From: Larimichthys crocea
Taxonomy: Eukaryota; Chordata; Actinopteri; Sciaenidae
Length of the DNA stretch: 64,000 nucleotides
Direction: 5' to 3'
Assembly (NCBI RefSeq): GCF_000972845.2
Contig: NC_040025.1
Coordinates: 22,977,846 to 23,041,845 of the forward strand
The notes under the pieces were generated by a model. That model was given only the letters and a program-made list of their open reading frames with translations. It did not search any database and was not told the DNA's origin. Every line of letters begins with the position of its first letter. Position 1 is the first letter of the stretch. Shown here piece by piece: positions 1-41,515 of the stretch. Position numbers and translations under genes: made by a program.

Positions 1-416
1 TATATTGAACCTTTGACACCAACTGCACCGGTAGATCAAATACACGTCTGTACATTACAAATTTTTACAAAACTTTGCTATCTTTACTAAAATCTAACAT
101 AAATTCACAGCAACAGTTGAAAACATTTTTCATTCTTTTTTTTTTTTACCACTTTTCCAAGAATAAATGTGCACACAGTGACCAAATTTGTGTCAAATAA
201 GTGTCAAATTTGCAGCACATACGGACATGGGTAAAAACATAGGATCTCAGTTAGTATCTAGACATCAAAGACACAGTAGATGGAAACGTACTGCAAAATC
301 TGTGGTCAGCATGGACTGTTTCAGCCCTGAGCTGGCAGCACACATTTCTTGTAAAACGTTGGCTCGATAGCACACTCAACGCTCAACTCATGTATCATAA
401 GATATGAATGCACCTA

Positions 417-494
417 TTAGAAAGCCTTAATAATCTCAGAGACTGAATCAGTGTTGTGCATCTCCTCTGTACAATTCAGCAAAAGGCCGGCTGT
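417..494 (-). CDS. Candidate terminal coding exon (unrecognised, minus strand)
   Basis: On the minus strand a pyrimidine-containing acceptor (GCTCCCTGTTGCAG) is followed in phase 0 by 25 codons and a TAA at 419-417. The peptide begins TAGLLLNCTEEMH and ends VSEIIKAF. It could belong to the same gene as the candidate exon at 1042-1105, but that exon ends in phase 1, so at least one more exon would be needed. No family recognised. Confidence 0.2.
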   Translation of the reverse strand, partial: TAGLLLNCTEEMHNTDSVSEIIKAF

Positions 495-659
495 CTGCAA
501 CAGGGAGCACACACCCATTTCCACCAAAGGGAGGAATTATGATTAATATATTAATAGAAACCGTCAAATGTATCAAAGGTTTGCAGGGTAGTCTCCAGAT
601 CACAGCTTACAACAAACAACACCTGGTAGAGCGTGCACCCAGTGTACTATAGATGAGTT

Positions 660-722
660 CTCCCTACAGCGGCTCGTGTTCGACTCCAACCTGCAGCCCT
701 TTGCTGCATGTCATCCCCCACA
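660..722 (+). repeat. tRNA-derived SINE fragment
   Basis: GGCTCGTGTTCGACTCCAAC resembles a B box plus the following SINE unit, then TTTGCTGCATGTCATCCCCC, the conserved body wording also seen in the SINE at 50734. 5' and 3' ends are missing. Confidence 0.45.
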
Positions 723-1041
723 GTTTCTCAGTCAATCTCTGGCTGTGACTATCCACATAAAGGTGTAATTTAAGCTTTAAAATATTTTAATTTCAGTAGT
801 AAGTAGTAAGTATTTTGAGAGTGACCAGACAGGCCAACTAATCTAATGATGAAGAGGTGGTAGACAAACACACGTCTTATTTTTTCATGATCCTTTTAGA
901 TGTTTGTAAAACTAATTATGCAGTACACAAAAATAATCCAACTTTTATTTTCATGTACAGCATTTGCACTGAACTCCTAAATATGAGTCTTCTGAAGTCT
1001 AATATAATATCTGAAAATAAATTAAACAGACATCAACTCAC

Positions 1042-1105
1042 CAGTCAGCAGGAGCAGTGGTAGTAATAAGTTGTAGAGTATCCCAACCACGAGGTCCCCT
1101 GCCAT
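1042..1105 (-). CDS. Candidate first coding exon with signal-peptide-like sequence (unrecognised gene)
   Basis: On the minus strand an ATG in good context (GGAGACATGG) at 1105 opens 21 codons plus one base. The peptide is MAGDLVVGILYN followed by LLLPLLLLT. It ends exactly at a consensus donor GTGAGT (bases 1041-1036). A TATA box (TATATAAG, 1142-1135) lies just upstream. The hydrophobic stretch looks like a secretory signal. I do not recognise the gene. A weakness is that a start site about 30 bases after this TATA box leaves only a few bases of leader. It may be chance; it is worth a transcript search. Confidence 0.25.
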
Positions 1106-2691
1106 GTCTCCTCTGTGTTGGAAACCCCCTCTCTCTTATATACCGTCACCTTCTAGATGTCCGCACAAATAAGTAAAATGTCTTAGCAGTGTGGAGGATA
1201 ACTCCTGCTCACACATTTCTCAGAAGAAAATGTTTGCAGCCTCAGACAAAGCATCTTCCAATACAATAGCGACAATACAAGAAATATAGTTTAAGTCCAA
1301 CACAGTCAAACTATAAAAAGACAGAAATGGTGTCAGTCCCGTGTCAAGCAGCTCTGTGAGGAAAATTCACAAGAGTCGAGAATCTTGATTTAAAATTGTG
1401 TGAAGACGATGACTCCCTCTGCTCTTTGCTTGTGTCTCTGTCACACCCTCCTTTCCCTCCCTCACCTCTTTCTCTCTCTCAGACATAATGGGTCTCTGTT
1501 ACTGTGCTCACACTGAGGCTAATCTCACTCAGGAGAATATCCACTATCATTACATGCCTCAAAAATATGCATCCATTAATACATAAAACTAAGGCAACAA
1601 ACAGTAACAACAGAAATATTGACTTTTAACACAAAATATATAACAGTTTTGACTGGGATTGTGCTTATAAGTATTTTTTGAAAGAAATGTATGTATCTGC
1701 ATGTGCATGCAGGCATATTTGCCTTCATTCATGCATTATGTTGCAACCACAGTCTAATTTCTTTATTTCTGAAGCCCAGACAGATACTCATACAGCACTG
1801 TGTTTGTCTCTGCACAGCCGCGTCAGGCTGGCTCATCATATTTGCCCTGTGGGGTGAAGGGAAGTGTATCTAATATTCATGGCTGTGAGGCCATTAAGAG
1901 CTGGTGTGACTACAGAGGAATGATCGAAGCGAGGACTTAGACTAGCAAAAACATTAACTTCTACTCCTAAAAATATTAGTGAGAAACTGCACCATCCTCT
2001 AAGGAAAATCCAAAAGGATGTTTTTGTGTGTCATATTACATTTTTTTTCTTCACAGCATAAACCTGCTGTGTCTATATGAGGTAGGGCTGTTAGAGAAGT
2101 GCATCGGTTAATTACTGTTTTATTACCAGTGACAGACATTTAAACAAGAATGTGTTCATTTAATAAATAATTTCAAGCAGGGGATTCATGCCTTGAATGC
2201 TGTAAAGTTGTTTCAGTTTGAAGAAGGGAAAACTGTTGAGTATCCATACTAACATCAGCTGTAGTTTTAGAGATAGGAACATGTTGATACAGGGTTAGTG
2301 TGTCAGATTTATGGGCAAATGACGTCATATTTATGATTTTCCTTTTGCTATGAGACAGTTACAAAGTGTAAATGATTTGATGCAAACTTCAACACCTCCT
2401 GGGCTTGAAATTAATTTATGTTCTTCTCCAGGTTTCAGTCAGTATAGCACAAAGGCTTTAATCCTATTAAATATTTAAAATTAGGTATCATAAGCATTTC
2501 CTGTGATATTATGTATATATATTAGGTTGTGTTTTTTTTGTTTTTTTTACAGCATTGTCTGTTTTGCATCCGCATGTGTTTTAATACAACACACTACTGT
2601 GTCCGTTCAAACTTAATATCTATTTGGTAACGTCAAGAAATAGAATATATATTATATTATATTCAAAATTATGTTTCCAGTATTTCCAACA

Positions 2692-3195
2692 CTGATAGTA
2701 TAAAGAATGGACAGCACATGTGTGACGTCACCCATACCTTTCTTAAGAGCTATTTTGAAGCTCAGAGTGTGGTGGCTCTGGCCACCGCCATGTTGATAGT
2801 CCTGCCTCTTCTGCCTCCCTGCTAATCTAAAAGTCGGTAAAGACGTGGATCATTGGCAGACCTGAGGAGGGCCGAATGCTCAAACAAGCCATCTGTAACA
2901 GCACCTACCTGTCAATCAAAGTGGCCATACTGTTAATTATGTGCAACTTTAAGCCTTAATATAATTTGAATGGGTGAGTTTAAAAAATCACCCTCAGTAC
3001 AGTTGTCATGAACAAGGAAGCTATAGAGACCAAAACAGTTTTTTGTACCAGGCTGTAAACATGTTTATTTCTGCTGTGAAGTTGGTCATTTTAACATTGG
3101 AAATTATGGAGATTGACTCTGTAGCCAGCCTCAAGTGGCTGTTTGAGAAACTGGCTTAACCTCACAGACATGGAGGTTACCACTTGGTTTCCATT
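2692..3195 (+). repeat. Dispersed ~0.5-kb repeat family, copy A
   Basis: Shares long matches with 16329-16785 and 42633-43020: start GACAGTATAAAGAATGGAC-like, then CACCGCCATGTTG, CCTGTCAATCAAAG, GGGTGAGTT, ACAGTTGTCATGAA, AGAGACCAAAAC, CAGGCTGTAAACATGTTTAT and TGGAGGTT at the end. It carries an intact TGACGTCA at 2723-2730. I recognise it as a type of non-coding interspersed repeat common in percomorph fish; class not certain. Confidence 0.75.
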
Positions 3196-3210
3196 TGTCT
3201 GTATTACCTG

Positions 3211-3325
3211 GAAATAAGAATCATTGTCTTTTTTGAGGCTTAGAATGAGCCGTTTATACCTACAGACGCTACAGGTCCTCTTCCACGGAGCTGCCATGTT
3301 TCTACAGTACAGTTCAGTTTTTAGG
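3211..3325 (-). repeat. MITE fragment related to 50616-51517
   Basis: GAAATAAGAATCATTGTCTT, AGAATGAGCCGTTTATA and CAGGTCCTCTTCCACGG match, with substitutions, the reverse complement of bases 50985-51110 in the MITE downstream of chmp4b. Both termini are missing. Confidence 0.55.
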
Positions 3326-6300
3326 TGCATTATATCCTCCATAGCTTTAATGTGAAGCCCTTTGTAAAGTTGAGTATTAGAAAACAACAAAAAAAGAATG
3401 ATCAGATTTTTCATTCTCACTAAAGTTTGATTTCAGAATCATTCAGAGATGCCAGTGTTTTAGTAAAATGCTGATGCTCTAATCAGTAATAAGTAGTACA
3501 GCGATAAGTCCATGTAGACACTTAGTCAATCAACAGAAAAATAATATATAATCAAACATCAATAATCATCTTTAACGCCAAACGTTCTCAAGTTCCACAT
3601 TGTTATTAATGACAGTGTCTTACATGATAGTAAATCAAACATCTTTTTTCTTTTGTTGAACAAAACAAGCTACTTGATGACTTTCAGTTTAAGGAAATGG
3701 TAGATGACATTTCTCTCTGCTGTTTGATATTGTATAGCCCAAATTAACTATATATTGTGAACAGAGTGGTGTTGAAAAGAAGCAACTTTGGGAAACCATA
3801 TCAGAGAAAGTGAACTTCAGTTGTTTTCTTCTCCATAACATCTGCTTTATTAATCTCATTTTAACATCACAAATAATCCAGACGGCCCTAACCTTGTTAA
3901 CTAAACCTAAACTAAACTAATAAACTCCTTGTGTGTATTTGTCTGAAGATTATCACAGATGAAGCTCCTCTGTGGGCAGATAAACCCTTTGACTCAATGA
4001 GGGAAAAACACACATTCAATTACTCCTCAGCAGTAGATCAAAATTGATCATGATGACAATAAGTGCTGAGTAGGCAGCTAACATTTCATGACAGTGCAGT
4101 TAAAAAGCGCCACGAGCGGATGTGCTGAAAGGGGGTCTTGGGGGGTGGGGGGAGACAAAGTGTGTTTGGCTATTTATGAAACCAAAGGGTGATGAAGATT
4201 GGGGGAACTATTTGGGAAGTTCTCACTTGTCTCAGGAATATGATCAGAGTTTGGTTTAGTTTTAAAACCAGACATTGGGGCAGATTACAGTGTGTCAGAC
4301 CTTAATCGATAATTTGTGCTCAGCTTTTTTGCAAGAGGAGTGTAGAAGTGTCTATCCCAGAATCAAATCAGTTTTGTTTAAACAAAAAACAGCACACTGG
4401 CGCATGATTTGGTAAATCTTTAAAAAAATAAATATGGTAAATTTTTTAGTGCACTGGTTTCAACGAGTGCTGAGCCTGTATTGATCTGTTGCCGGGAACA
4501 GTCTCACATGAGTTCCTCTAACATTTACATATAGTCATATGCCAGTCTCTATCAGCTGTGTCCTGAGTGTCCAAACTGTGAATACAAAACTCCAAAAGTG
4601 TTGCATGATACATGCAAACTGTAGCATGTGCAGTATTCAAATGTAATGAGTGAAAAGTCTGAGAATGCAAAGGACACAGAAGAAAAGGGGGAATAGCAGT
4701 TTCCAGAGGATTCAATTCAAACACATGTTTTGTCTTAACAGTTTCATGATAATGTCTGTTTACCACAACAAAAAATGTTCCACAAAGGGGCGCTGCAATT
4801 TGCATCTTTACATTGTATACCAGAGCTAATAACAATACGAACCATAGACTGTATATATAAGCACACTTTCCTAGCTTATGTTTACAAAACAAGAGTGGAG
4901 GGAAGGATTGTTAATGGGGACAATTAACTGTAGATTATGATTTAAAATTTTAAGTTATGACTTCCGATTTTGCTTGTGTAAGTTACAGAGACGTTCATGG
5001 ATGAAAACAGGCGAGGCAGTAATGTTTTTCATGTTAGTCTAAAAGATGGGAGGCTGCTCCTCAGAGATTTTGACTGATTTGGCCTCAAGCAACGGAGAGC
5101 ACCAGGTCATAACATTTATTACTAAAGCCCACCACAAAACCCAGGAGACAGCTGGGGGATCCAAATACAGAGCTTCCCACAGCTTTTAGTGTGCTCACAG
5201 ATGCATTTCACACCATGCTGAGCTGGTCCTCTGTCCTGCTTTTTGGCTACACTCATAAAAAGTGAAGGAAATAGATGAGCTGCTTATCGCTGGAGGAAAG
5301 GTTATGCATTATGGTTTAATGAAAAAAACGCAGATTTGACTGCAAATTAAGACATTTTAAATATTTTATTAAGGCCATAACATAATGTAATTTTATTTTA
5401 CAGTCCACATTAAACATCCATTTAAATCCTGAAATAATTATCACAGCCAGGAATGACTTATAGTACTGATGAATACAAATTTCTCCTCACACATTTAACT
5501 ATTTACACTATAAATTTAGCAGGCAGATAATTTATTTTGCAAGTTCCCTACTGAAAAAGACGTTTTATTTATTTTTTACATATTCTGAAATGTCTCTGAA
5601 TTATGCACTTCTTGACTTGTTAGCAAACATTTGAACACTAAGCCTGCTGCTCAGAGTTAGAAGACTGCTACCACCTAGTGTTTAACAGACATAACAGCAA
5701 CATGGCCTTCCCCACAACTGTTATGAACCTTTTAATTAATAGCATAATTAACTTCTATATGCTGTATATTCTATAGATAAACTATATGATTTCATTTAAG
5801 ATGTATAAACTTCTTTCTGAAAACAATTGTTAGTATTTTAGCAGTGATAGATTTTGCCACCAAATGCATTTGTTCAATTAAATCAATCAATTGCACAAAT
5901 GCATGAATCAATTAAATTACAAAACAAACTCTTAGGCTGACAGTATGACCATTTATTTATCATAACAACTCACTTTTACAACACAGCTGGAAAATACAAT
6001 GACTGTTTACGCAAAAAGAATTAGATTGCCTAAGTATCTTGCCGATACTTGTTTTTGATATCTAAGCAGTAACATCTAGAGAAGAGGATTACATGCATTA
6101 AGACAATGTGAATATTAATATGTGAATAACATAATCTTCTCAGAGGTAGGATGTTGTATTGATAGGATATTTATTGACACACACATAATGATGCGTTCAG
6201 GTTCAGGTTCTTACTGTGTGCAGTGCGCATGTCCTGCCTGTGTCTGTGGTTTTCCTCCAGGTGCTGCTGTTTCCTCCAACATGTCCAAAGACATGTAGGT

Positions 6301-6559
6301 TAGATGAACTGTAAACTTGTGTAACATGTAGGTGGAAGTGTGTAGTTGATTGTGATAGTTTAATATACACATGTACACGTACTGCACTGTGTGTGTGTGT
6401 GTCTGTGTGGATATGCATCAAACAGACAAATAACTAGTCCTACTACAACTTGAATTTAGATTTCATTATAGGTGCATTCATATCAATAGACAGATGTGTG
6501 AGTTTATGTGTTGTTTGTTGGTTTATTTGTGTTTTAGGTGTCATCCGTGCAGGCAGCTC

Positions 6560-29154
<22,595 letters not shown>

Positions 29155-31720
29155 TTGGAAAAGGATGGTGTTCGGCCAAAAACACAAAAAAAAACACATC
29201 GGACTATGAAAAACCCTGAACTCCCCTCTTCCACAGAAGTCTGTGAGCTCTTGTGAAGGAACAGGGGCCAAAAAACACACACACATTCACACTCACACTC
29301 ACACACACTTACAGTAAACACACCCTGAACCCAGAACTTCCCCTGATGCAAACTTCCTACCTTCAGTAGACAGAGCTATTTTGATGGAAGGGCTTGAGGG
29401 GATAACACATAAACAGACTCTAATCTCCAGCTTCAGCCATACTCCGAGCTCCTCAACTCACGACATCATATATCGTCCCCATACACGTTACCTTCACCTT
29501 TCTAGGAACCCCAAGTGGCCCAGTCTGGACTGTATTTCCCACAGTGAGGAGGCTTTGTTGAGGTCGGTATGAAAACTACTACTTCAGCGCAACTTGGAAA
29601 GAGAGAACTGTTGAATTACTGCAAATAGAGACAAAAACATGTCACAACAGATCAGCTGAACACTGTATCTAACAAAAAAAAAAAAACACAAGCACTGTGC
29701 TCAGGACTTGACTCAAACCGTGTACACCAATCCTTCCTATCAGTTACACACATCCATAAATCCTACCACAGGACCTGCTTGCGCACAAAAACGTATCACA
29801 CATCTGCTTTTTACTGGACTGCACACAACCCGGATGGATGGATCCGAAAAATGTACCAATCTACCGACGAGTAGCAGGCTTGATGAGCTGTCGGCACAGT
29901 GCTTTGAGATTAAACAGACTGAATGAATGACTTGGCACAACCGAAGCCCCGAGGAGCAGCGTTACCACAGACTAAACGGACCAGGGGCGTGTTGTGATCG
30001 GTCGGGCCGCGGTGGGGGTGAGGGTTCACAAAAAAAAACAAAAAAAAAAAACGAACAGAGCTGACTCCGATGTGAATTTCTCTGATGGAGTCTAGACACA
30101 TTTGACAGGGACGACGACGACAGTCCCTCGACTTCTCCACAGAAACTGTTTTACCACATGACTTTGCCTCGTTGGTAGTGGAGCAAAACGTGAGGAGGAT
30201 ATATTGAGTTTAAAATAAAAAGAAACAAAAAAAAAAGCCAACTTTTATGGAACTTAACTAACGGAGGGCAAAAAGCATCCTTCAACAGTACAGTACCATA
30301 TAAGTTAAAGAGAACTCATCTTGTCATGATTGACCCTGTTTTACTGTCTCCACAGCTGTTTTTGTCTATGTAGACTTTTGTGCCATTGTGCCCTGTGCGC
30401 GCTCTTTCTTTATCTTTACTCTTTCTGTCTCTGTCATTCTTTTTTCACCACTGTTCTTTCTCCTCTGACCATTTCACTGGCTCTCCCATCTTCACATCAC
30501 TCCCCCCCCCATCTCTCTTTCTCTCTCTCTTCTCTTCACTCCCCTGTCCTCCACACCACTACCCTCCCATCTGCTCTTTTACCTTCCCGGCAGTGCTCTT
30601 TTTTGTTTTAAGAGAAAATAAAATATAACCCTGGAATCTAAAAAAAAAAGAAGACAACAAACGGGACACTAATTATTATTATTATTATTATTATTATTGT
30701 TTTTTTTTGTTTTTTTTAACTCATGTGGTCAAACAGCCTGCTCGCACCTCCGTGCCATTCCTCCATCTTCCTCCCCCTCCCTACCCCCTCGGCCACCAAC
30801 CTCTTGCTCCTTTGTATGTCTGTCTTTACTTTACTGCTGAACTATTATTCTTGTACAGACTGTAAAATGTATTATTTTGTACAACTTTTTCTTGTACAGA
30901 CTGTAAAATGTATTATTTTGTACAACTTTATTGAAAAAAAATAACTTTTAGAAGATCCCTGTGCCTTGATCACGACTGTACGTGTGTAATGAGCTAAAGT
31001 GGGTGTCATACTGCGCTGTATAGCTTGGCCAATCCCCTCCTAACTCCCTGCCTCCCTCGCCACTTCCTTATTTCTTTCTCTCTGTCTATCTCTCTCTTTC
31101 TCATTCTCTGTCCTCTTTCTCCTTGGGGAGGGAGGACAACCATTCGTAGCTTTTGTAGTTTTATTTCTCTCCCCTATCCTCCCATTCTCTCTTTATGATT
31201 TAAATGTCTATTTTTGGATCCATATACCCCAAAAAGATAAATATATGAAATGTATATGGGTTTTAAAAAAGTATTTTATTAGAATCAAATGAACCTTGAC
31301 AAATTGTACACTTGATAGTGTGCGTATTGCTATAACTTAAATCCTTTCAACTGAAGTTGTGTTCAGGTTTCTTTTGTTTTTCTTCCGTTGACATCTGCAA
31401 AGGACTTTTTTTTTTTTGAAGGGTTAAAGAGGAGATGATAGATGCAAAACATTGCTTGTTTGTACACAAATCTTATTCTTTTGCTAAAAAAGGCAAAAAA
31501 AAAAAAAGACAAAAAAGAAATTTAATTTTAGTTTATTTTCTGATGACGGGGGAGGGGAGTACTCCTTCCTTGCTTTGCACAGCAGAGGCGGCCTGTACAG
31601 TATTAGCATCTCTCTCTCATTTCAGTGCCCTAGTCTTCATTTAATGTGTACATCAAATTATGGGTCTCTACTTTCTGAACAGAAGCTCTAAGAAATAAAG
31701 GTTTTTTTTGGTGCAGACAG
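29155..31720 (+). other. gnas: gnas 3' UTR (inferred extent)
   Basis: From the TGA at 29152-29154 to the most distal good poly(A) signal there is no competing gene. The stretch is Ser/Thr-codon-like pyrimidine-rich and A-rich sequence, with AATAAA at 30214-30219, 30617-30622 and 31694-31699. The last is followed by a GTTTTTTTTGG downstream element, so it is the best distal end. It contains an (ATT)n run at about 30672-30698 and a perfect 41-bp tandem duplication at 30848-30929. Confidence 0.6.
31694..31699 (+). terminator. gnas: Distal poly(A) signal of gnas
   Basis: AATAAA followed within about 10 bases by a T/G-rich element. Alternative upstream signals lie at 30214 and 30617. Confidence 0.55.
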
Positions 31721-33780
31721 CAACAGATCTGTCATTACACACATAAACACACTCACGGGCAACACTACTCTCATCACATCAGCTGCTTTTTTTTGCAACT
31801 TATCCCTAAATTTTCATCAGTTGGAAGGTTGCTGTAAATCCACGCTAGAAGAAGTAAAGTGTCCTGTGTGTTTACTAGTCATTTCCTCTTCAGATACGCA
31901 GACTCACTGGGACAACGGTGAAGATTATAAAATTTCTGACAGGACACCTTCTGGTTTTGAAGCTCAACAATGTGGAAATTCAGGTTGAACGTTGAATTTC
32001 AAACTCTCCTCACTTCCCATAAACGTGTAACTGATGTGCCTTTCTTCTACAGTTGGCTCCTCTGTGCGTCCCTGAGGGTAAAAATGTAATGAGTAGACAA
32101 CTTCTGAATTTTTTCTGGCTGTGTTGACATGGCCACAGGCAGAAACCATTTGAAGGAATCATTTTACTTTATTTTATTTTTCCCAAAATGGAAAATTTGG
32201 CAATTATTCGTTCAACTCCAGACCACCAACACAACGAGTTAAACACATAGTTCACTCACAAAGTGTTAGAATTGTACACAGTGGATATACACAAGTCTGT
32301 AATCTCAGATTAGTGTTTTATATATGTTTGCACTGTGCATTTACAAATACAACATTTATCTTATTAAAATGTTCTACTGGATGTGTTATGAGCTGTGAAA
32401 TAATGGCTATGCAACAAATAGATTGGGAGCCAGTTGATCTTGATCTGCAGGATTCATAATTCACTCTAGTTGGTGGGTTTACCACTTTCAGTTTCGGGAT
32501 GATGATGTTGCATTGAGAAAAAGTGGGATCAAACGCAACAAGACGAGGCAGCAGTATATTTTCCACTTAGGATGGAAATTAAGCCATTTTAAAGAAGGAA
32601 AGTTAATGAAGGTGAACTGTGTAGAGTGGAAAAACACAGCATGGTAACCAATCATACCTGACTTCTATCTGTGTATTTAATATAAATAAATATGAACTTT
32701 AGCCTGCTATTTACTGCAGTTGTAACACTCTATTTACACGCAGCCAGAATTAGACTGCAGTAAACTCCTAATGCAGTAGTGCCAAAGGGATAAAAAAAAA
32801 TTAAAAAGGGAAAACTACAGTGTATATATATGGTTTTAAGCTCTTCTTTGATAAGTGCTGTGCCTGGAAATGACAGTAAACAGCCATGTCAGGAAGGGAA
32901 AAGATTTCATTCTGGGAAATATGGGATTAATCATGAATCATGACTTCTGTGTCTAAACTAACTCGTCAACATTTTAACAGTGGAAAATGATCCAAAACAG
33001 CGCCATTGTAGACTTCTGACTCAGTCCTTTCACAGTTCCTATGAAACCCTGTGATTGTCCGCCTGTCTCTTACACTTATAAAGGAGGAATGTTTGATTAC
33101 TCTTACATTTGGGCTATTTTCTTTTGTTTGTTTTAGCAGAGAGTCAACTGGAGCGCTCAGCGGGAACTGACCCCTGCTCAGAAGAGTGTCAACCTGAAAC
33201 AAAATTCAGTGAAATCACTGCAGTGTGAATCCTGTGTTGAACCTTGTTGAATGTTTAAATGTCAAATCAGCTGAATCTGATCGAGCTGATTGATTTATGA
33301 TTCTTCTTCTTTGATCTGTTCTTACAACGTTGGGGGAAATGAAGGATAAAACACTAACATAATGTAAAGGATACATACATATAGGAGTTTAAAAAGGGGG
33401 TTTCAAGGTTCATTGCAGGGCAGTAGCTGCTGAGGTGAGTTCATGTCAACAAATTCTGGGTTGGGAATTTTGAGGACTACAATTTAAGAAAAGTCCACAG
33501 AGTGAATATTGTAGGCTTTTTTTTTGTTTTTTTAGATTCAGTGTGTTAAATGTGACTACCTTTTGTTAGTGACGTTTTTGGTTTCTGTTCATACATCACT
33601 GAGGGTGCATTTAGGGACTATTATAACCTAAAACACCGTCTACATCCCTGATTCATAGTCTTTTTCATTATTTTATCCATATAGTATGTTAAAGCGCTGT
33701 CTTATCTCAGTCTTACACTGCTTTAAGTTGCTACAGTTTGTATATTTCTTATATAAAGTTCATCCTCCGACATGTTGACG
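31721..33780. other. gnas-vapb intergenic stretch, no gene seen
   Basis: AT-rich DNA with only short, shadow-like ORFs on both strands. No splice-consistent coding exons, RNA genes or clear repeats were recognised. The composition changes at about 33780 where the vapb promoter begins. Confidence 0.5.
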
Positions 33781-33789
33781 TTTCTTTTT

Positions 33790-34154
33790 TTCCCCAACGG
33801 CCAACAAACCACGTGACGTCCCCGCATCCAGCCCCGCCCCCCTCCCCTCGCGTGACGTCACCCTCCTTCCTTCCCGTCTCTCCCTCCGACCGCTGCTAGC
33901 ACAGTTAGCACTAGCGCGCTAGCCCCCAGCAGCTGTCGGTGGCACTCAGTCCAACCAGTCAGTCCGAGTGGTGGTGCGTTTGTAATCATCAACATCCTCC
34001 TCCACCACCACCTCCACCACCTTCCCTCCCGTAGAAAAACCGTGGACGGCCAGGTTGTTTCTTCGGGAGCCAGCTGCTTCACCTCACCGGGCTTTACCTG
34101 CGGTCAGAAACCTTGTTGTCTTCGCCGTCGCGACAGGAAGAAGAGCCCTGTGAC
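33790..34154 (+). promoter_or_regulatory. vapb: vapb promoter and 5' UTR with two CRE-type sites
   Basis: GC-rich. Seen: CACGTG overlapping TGACGTCC (33810-33821), a GC box (GCCCCGCCCC) at about 33831-33840, and a full CRE TGACGTCA at 33853-33860. A GCTAGC/GTTAGC cluster lies at 33895-33923. Known: CRE palindromes bind CREB/ATF factors and are common in CpG promoters. The start codon context is GTGACATGG. Confidence 0.65.
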
Positions 34155-39640
<5,486 letters not shown>

Positions 39641-40292
39641 AGACACGGACAGACAGAGCACAATGATGGGCGGACGGACGGACGGCGTGCTCGGGAGGAC
39701 ACGTGTCATTGATGGCAACGGGGGATGTCTTCTTGGTTTATGTTGATTTCTCTTTCTTTGTTTTAAACATTTAAGGCAATATCGTGATGGTTTGTCTGGA
39801 TGGAAAATAATTTAATGTGTAAAAAAAGAAAAAAAGAAAAAAAAAGAAAACGAAAGAAGGCGATCCCAAGTTAAACCATGAGTGCGAGCGTTTTTTTGTC
39901 ACAGGTCTTGCCTTTTTCTCTTTTTTTCCGTGAAATAATCACCACCTCTGATCTGTTCTTTCCGTCCATCCCTCCTTCCTAAATGATCTTCCGCAACTTG
40001 CACAGGTATCAGTTAGTGGTGTGTGGAAGTGGCTTCACGCTGGCTGAATGTTTAAAGTCTTTCATTGATTCTTTATCGATTCTTAAGTCTTCAATTTTCC
40101 TCACTCACATTGTCTATAAAAAAGATCTAACACTCCTCCTCTGATGAATCTCTCTTCCACTTATTACTGATAATCTGCTCAAAGAGGTGAACACAAGTGA
40201 TCAGTGAAAGACTTTTTTTTTCTAGACTCAAACTCTATGTATTGTCTTCTGAACAGTATGTGGTAAAAATGTGAGCCAGTAGAAGCCATGCG

Positions 40293-40328
<36 letters not shown>

Positions 40329-41515
40329 TTCATTTTTTCCCCTCCTGCAGGAGGGCTGATGTGACTGAGTGTGGATGTTTTTATGTGGAGGAGACCACAA
40401 ATGGTGAAATCACAGGCTGTTTTAGAGCGAAGGAAGAGGGGTGGTTTGAAAACAAAACTGTCATCTGAACAGATTTCCTGTAGGCAACAGAAAACCGGGG
40501 GTGTTTGTTGAAAATCAAAACTAAAACTTTTGATCGGTTTGGTCTCTGACCAGACCAGTAAACTAAATCAAATTTGTCAAATTATAACTCAGTAAAACCA
40601 GGATGATAAAGAATATATGCTGCACAGTGATCTAATTAAAAAACAAAGCTGTAATCAAGTTCCAAGACATCAAATTTTTCCAGTTAACACTTTAATTTTC
40701 TTCCTTTAATTACTTCCTCACATCGACAAAGATTTAAAAAAAATAAATAAATAAAAAAATTCCCCTCCTTCAAGCATTGAACTTGCAAAACCAACTCAGA
40801 CATTTTCAATATATAGCACACAGTATGTAACAATAGTTTTGGCCACCTTGTTTAATTTTTTTGCCCATGGAGTATTGTATTTGCGTCCTCCAGTGTATTA
40901 CAGCAGGTGTTTGCTTTTTTTTTTCTTATATTATCATGTAGCCACGATGCTTCTGTTGTTTATAATATTCAAATGCACTATATTCAAGTGTCCACTCTGC
41001 AGTCTGCATGAAATGACCTGGATTTCTTATCATTATTATTATTATTTTTTTGAGTGTTGGAAATTATATTATCAAAACAAAAACAAAAAATTACTGTCTT
41101 TTCAAAAGGGACCATCTTGAGTCTGGTTTATCAGTTTGTGTGTGTTTTGTTTCCTTTCGATTATATTTTTCTTTTGTGTTCTGTTGGGCTCTGGTGGTTG
41201 TGAGATAGATTGAGACAACACAGCTGTAGTATCTCGACTATCGCGTGATCATCTAAGCAGGTTGTTTAAAAAAAAAAGAAGTAATATCTGTATTTTTTGT
41301 TGCCTGAGGGAGCTCGGGGGACAAAGAAGTGAGAATGTGGGTGGCTGTGAGGAGGACTGACCTGTGAATACACACTACATTAAAGAAAGAAAAAAACAAA
41401 AGCATCAGCGCTTCAGACCACACATGCAACAATACAGTCACACAACAATGTAATCATACAGTAATTGGATACTCTTTTGTATGTACATAAAAATAAAAAA
41501 GACTTAAAAAGATAA
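39641..41515 (+). other. vapb: vapb 3' UTR (inferred)
   Basis: Follows the TAG at 39638-39640. It holds A-rich runs, a (TG)n at about 40299-40327, AATAAA-like runs at about 40741-40755 and a plausible poly(A) signal AATAAA at 41492-41497. A further AATAAA lies at 41969-41974, so the end is uncertain. Confidence 0.5.

Larger units (their letters stand above)
1143..6559. other. Far-upstream region of gnas, no gene seen apart from repeats
   Basis: About 5.4 kb of AT-rich DNA. It contains the first copy of the dispersed CRE-bearing repeat (2692-3195) and a MITE fragment (3211-3325). No spliced coding structure or RNA gene was recognised on either strand. The GC-rich gnas promoter starts just after it. 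Confidence 0.5.

Noticed and set aside
4835..4865. CCATAGACTGTATATATAAG, like the start of a dispersed fish repeat
   Set aside because: Too short and without the following blocks to be called a copy.
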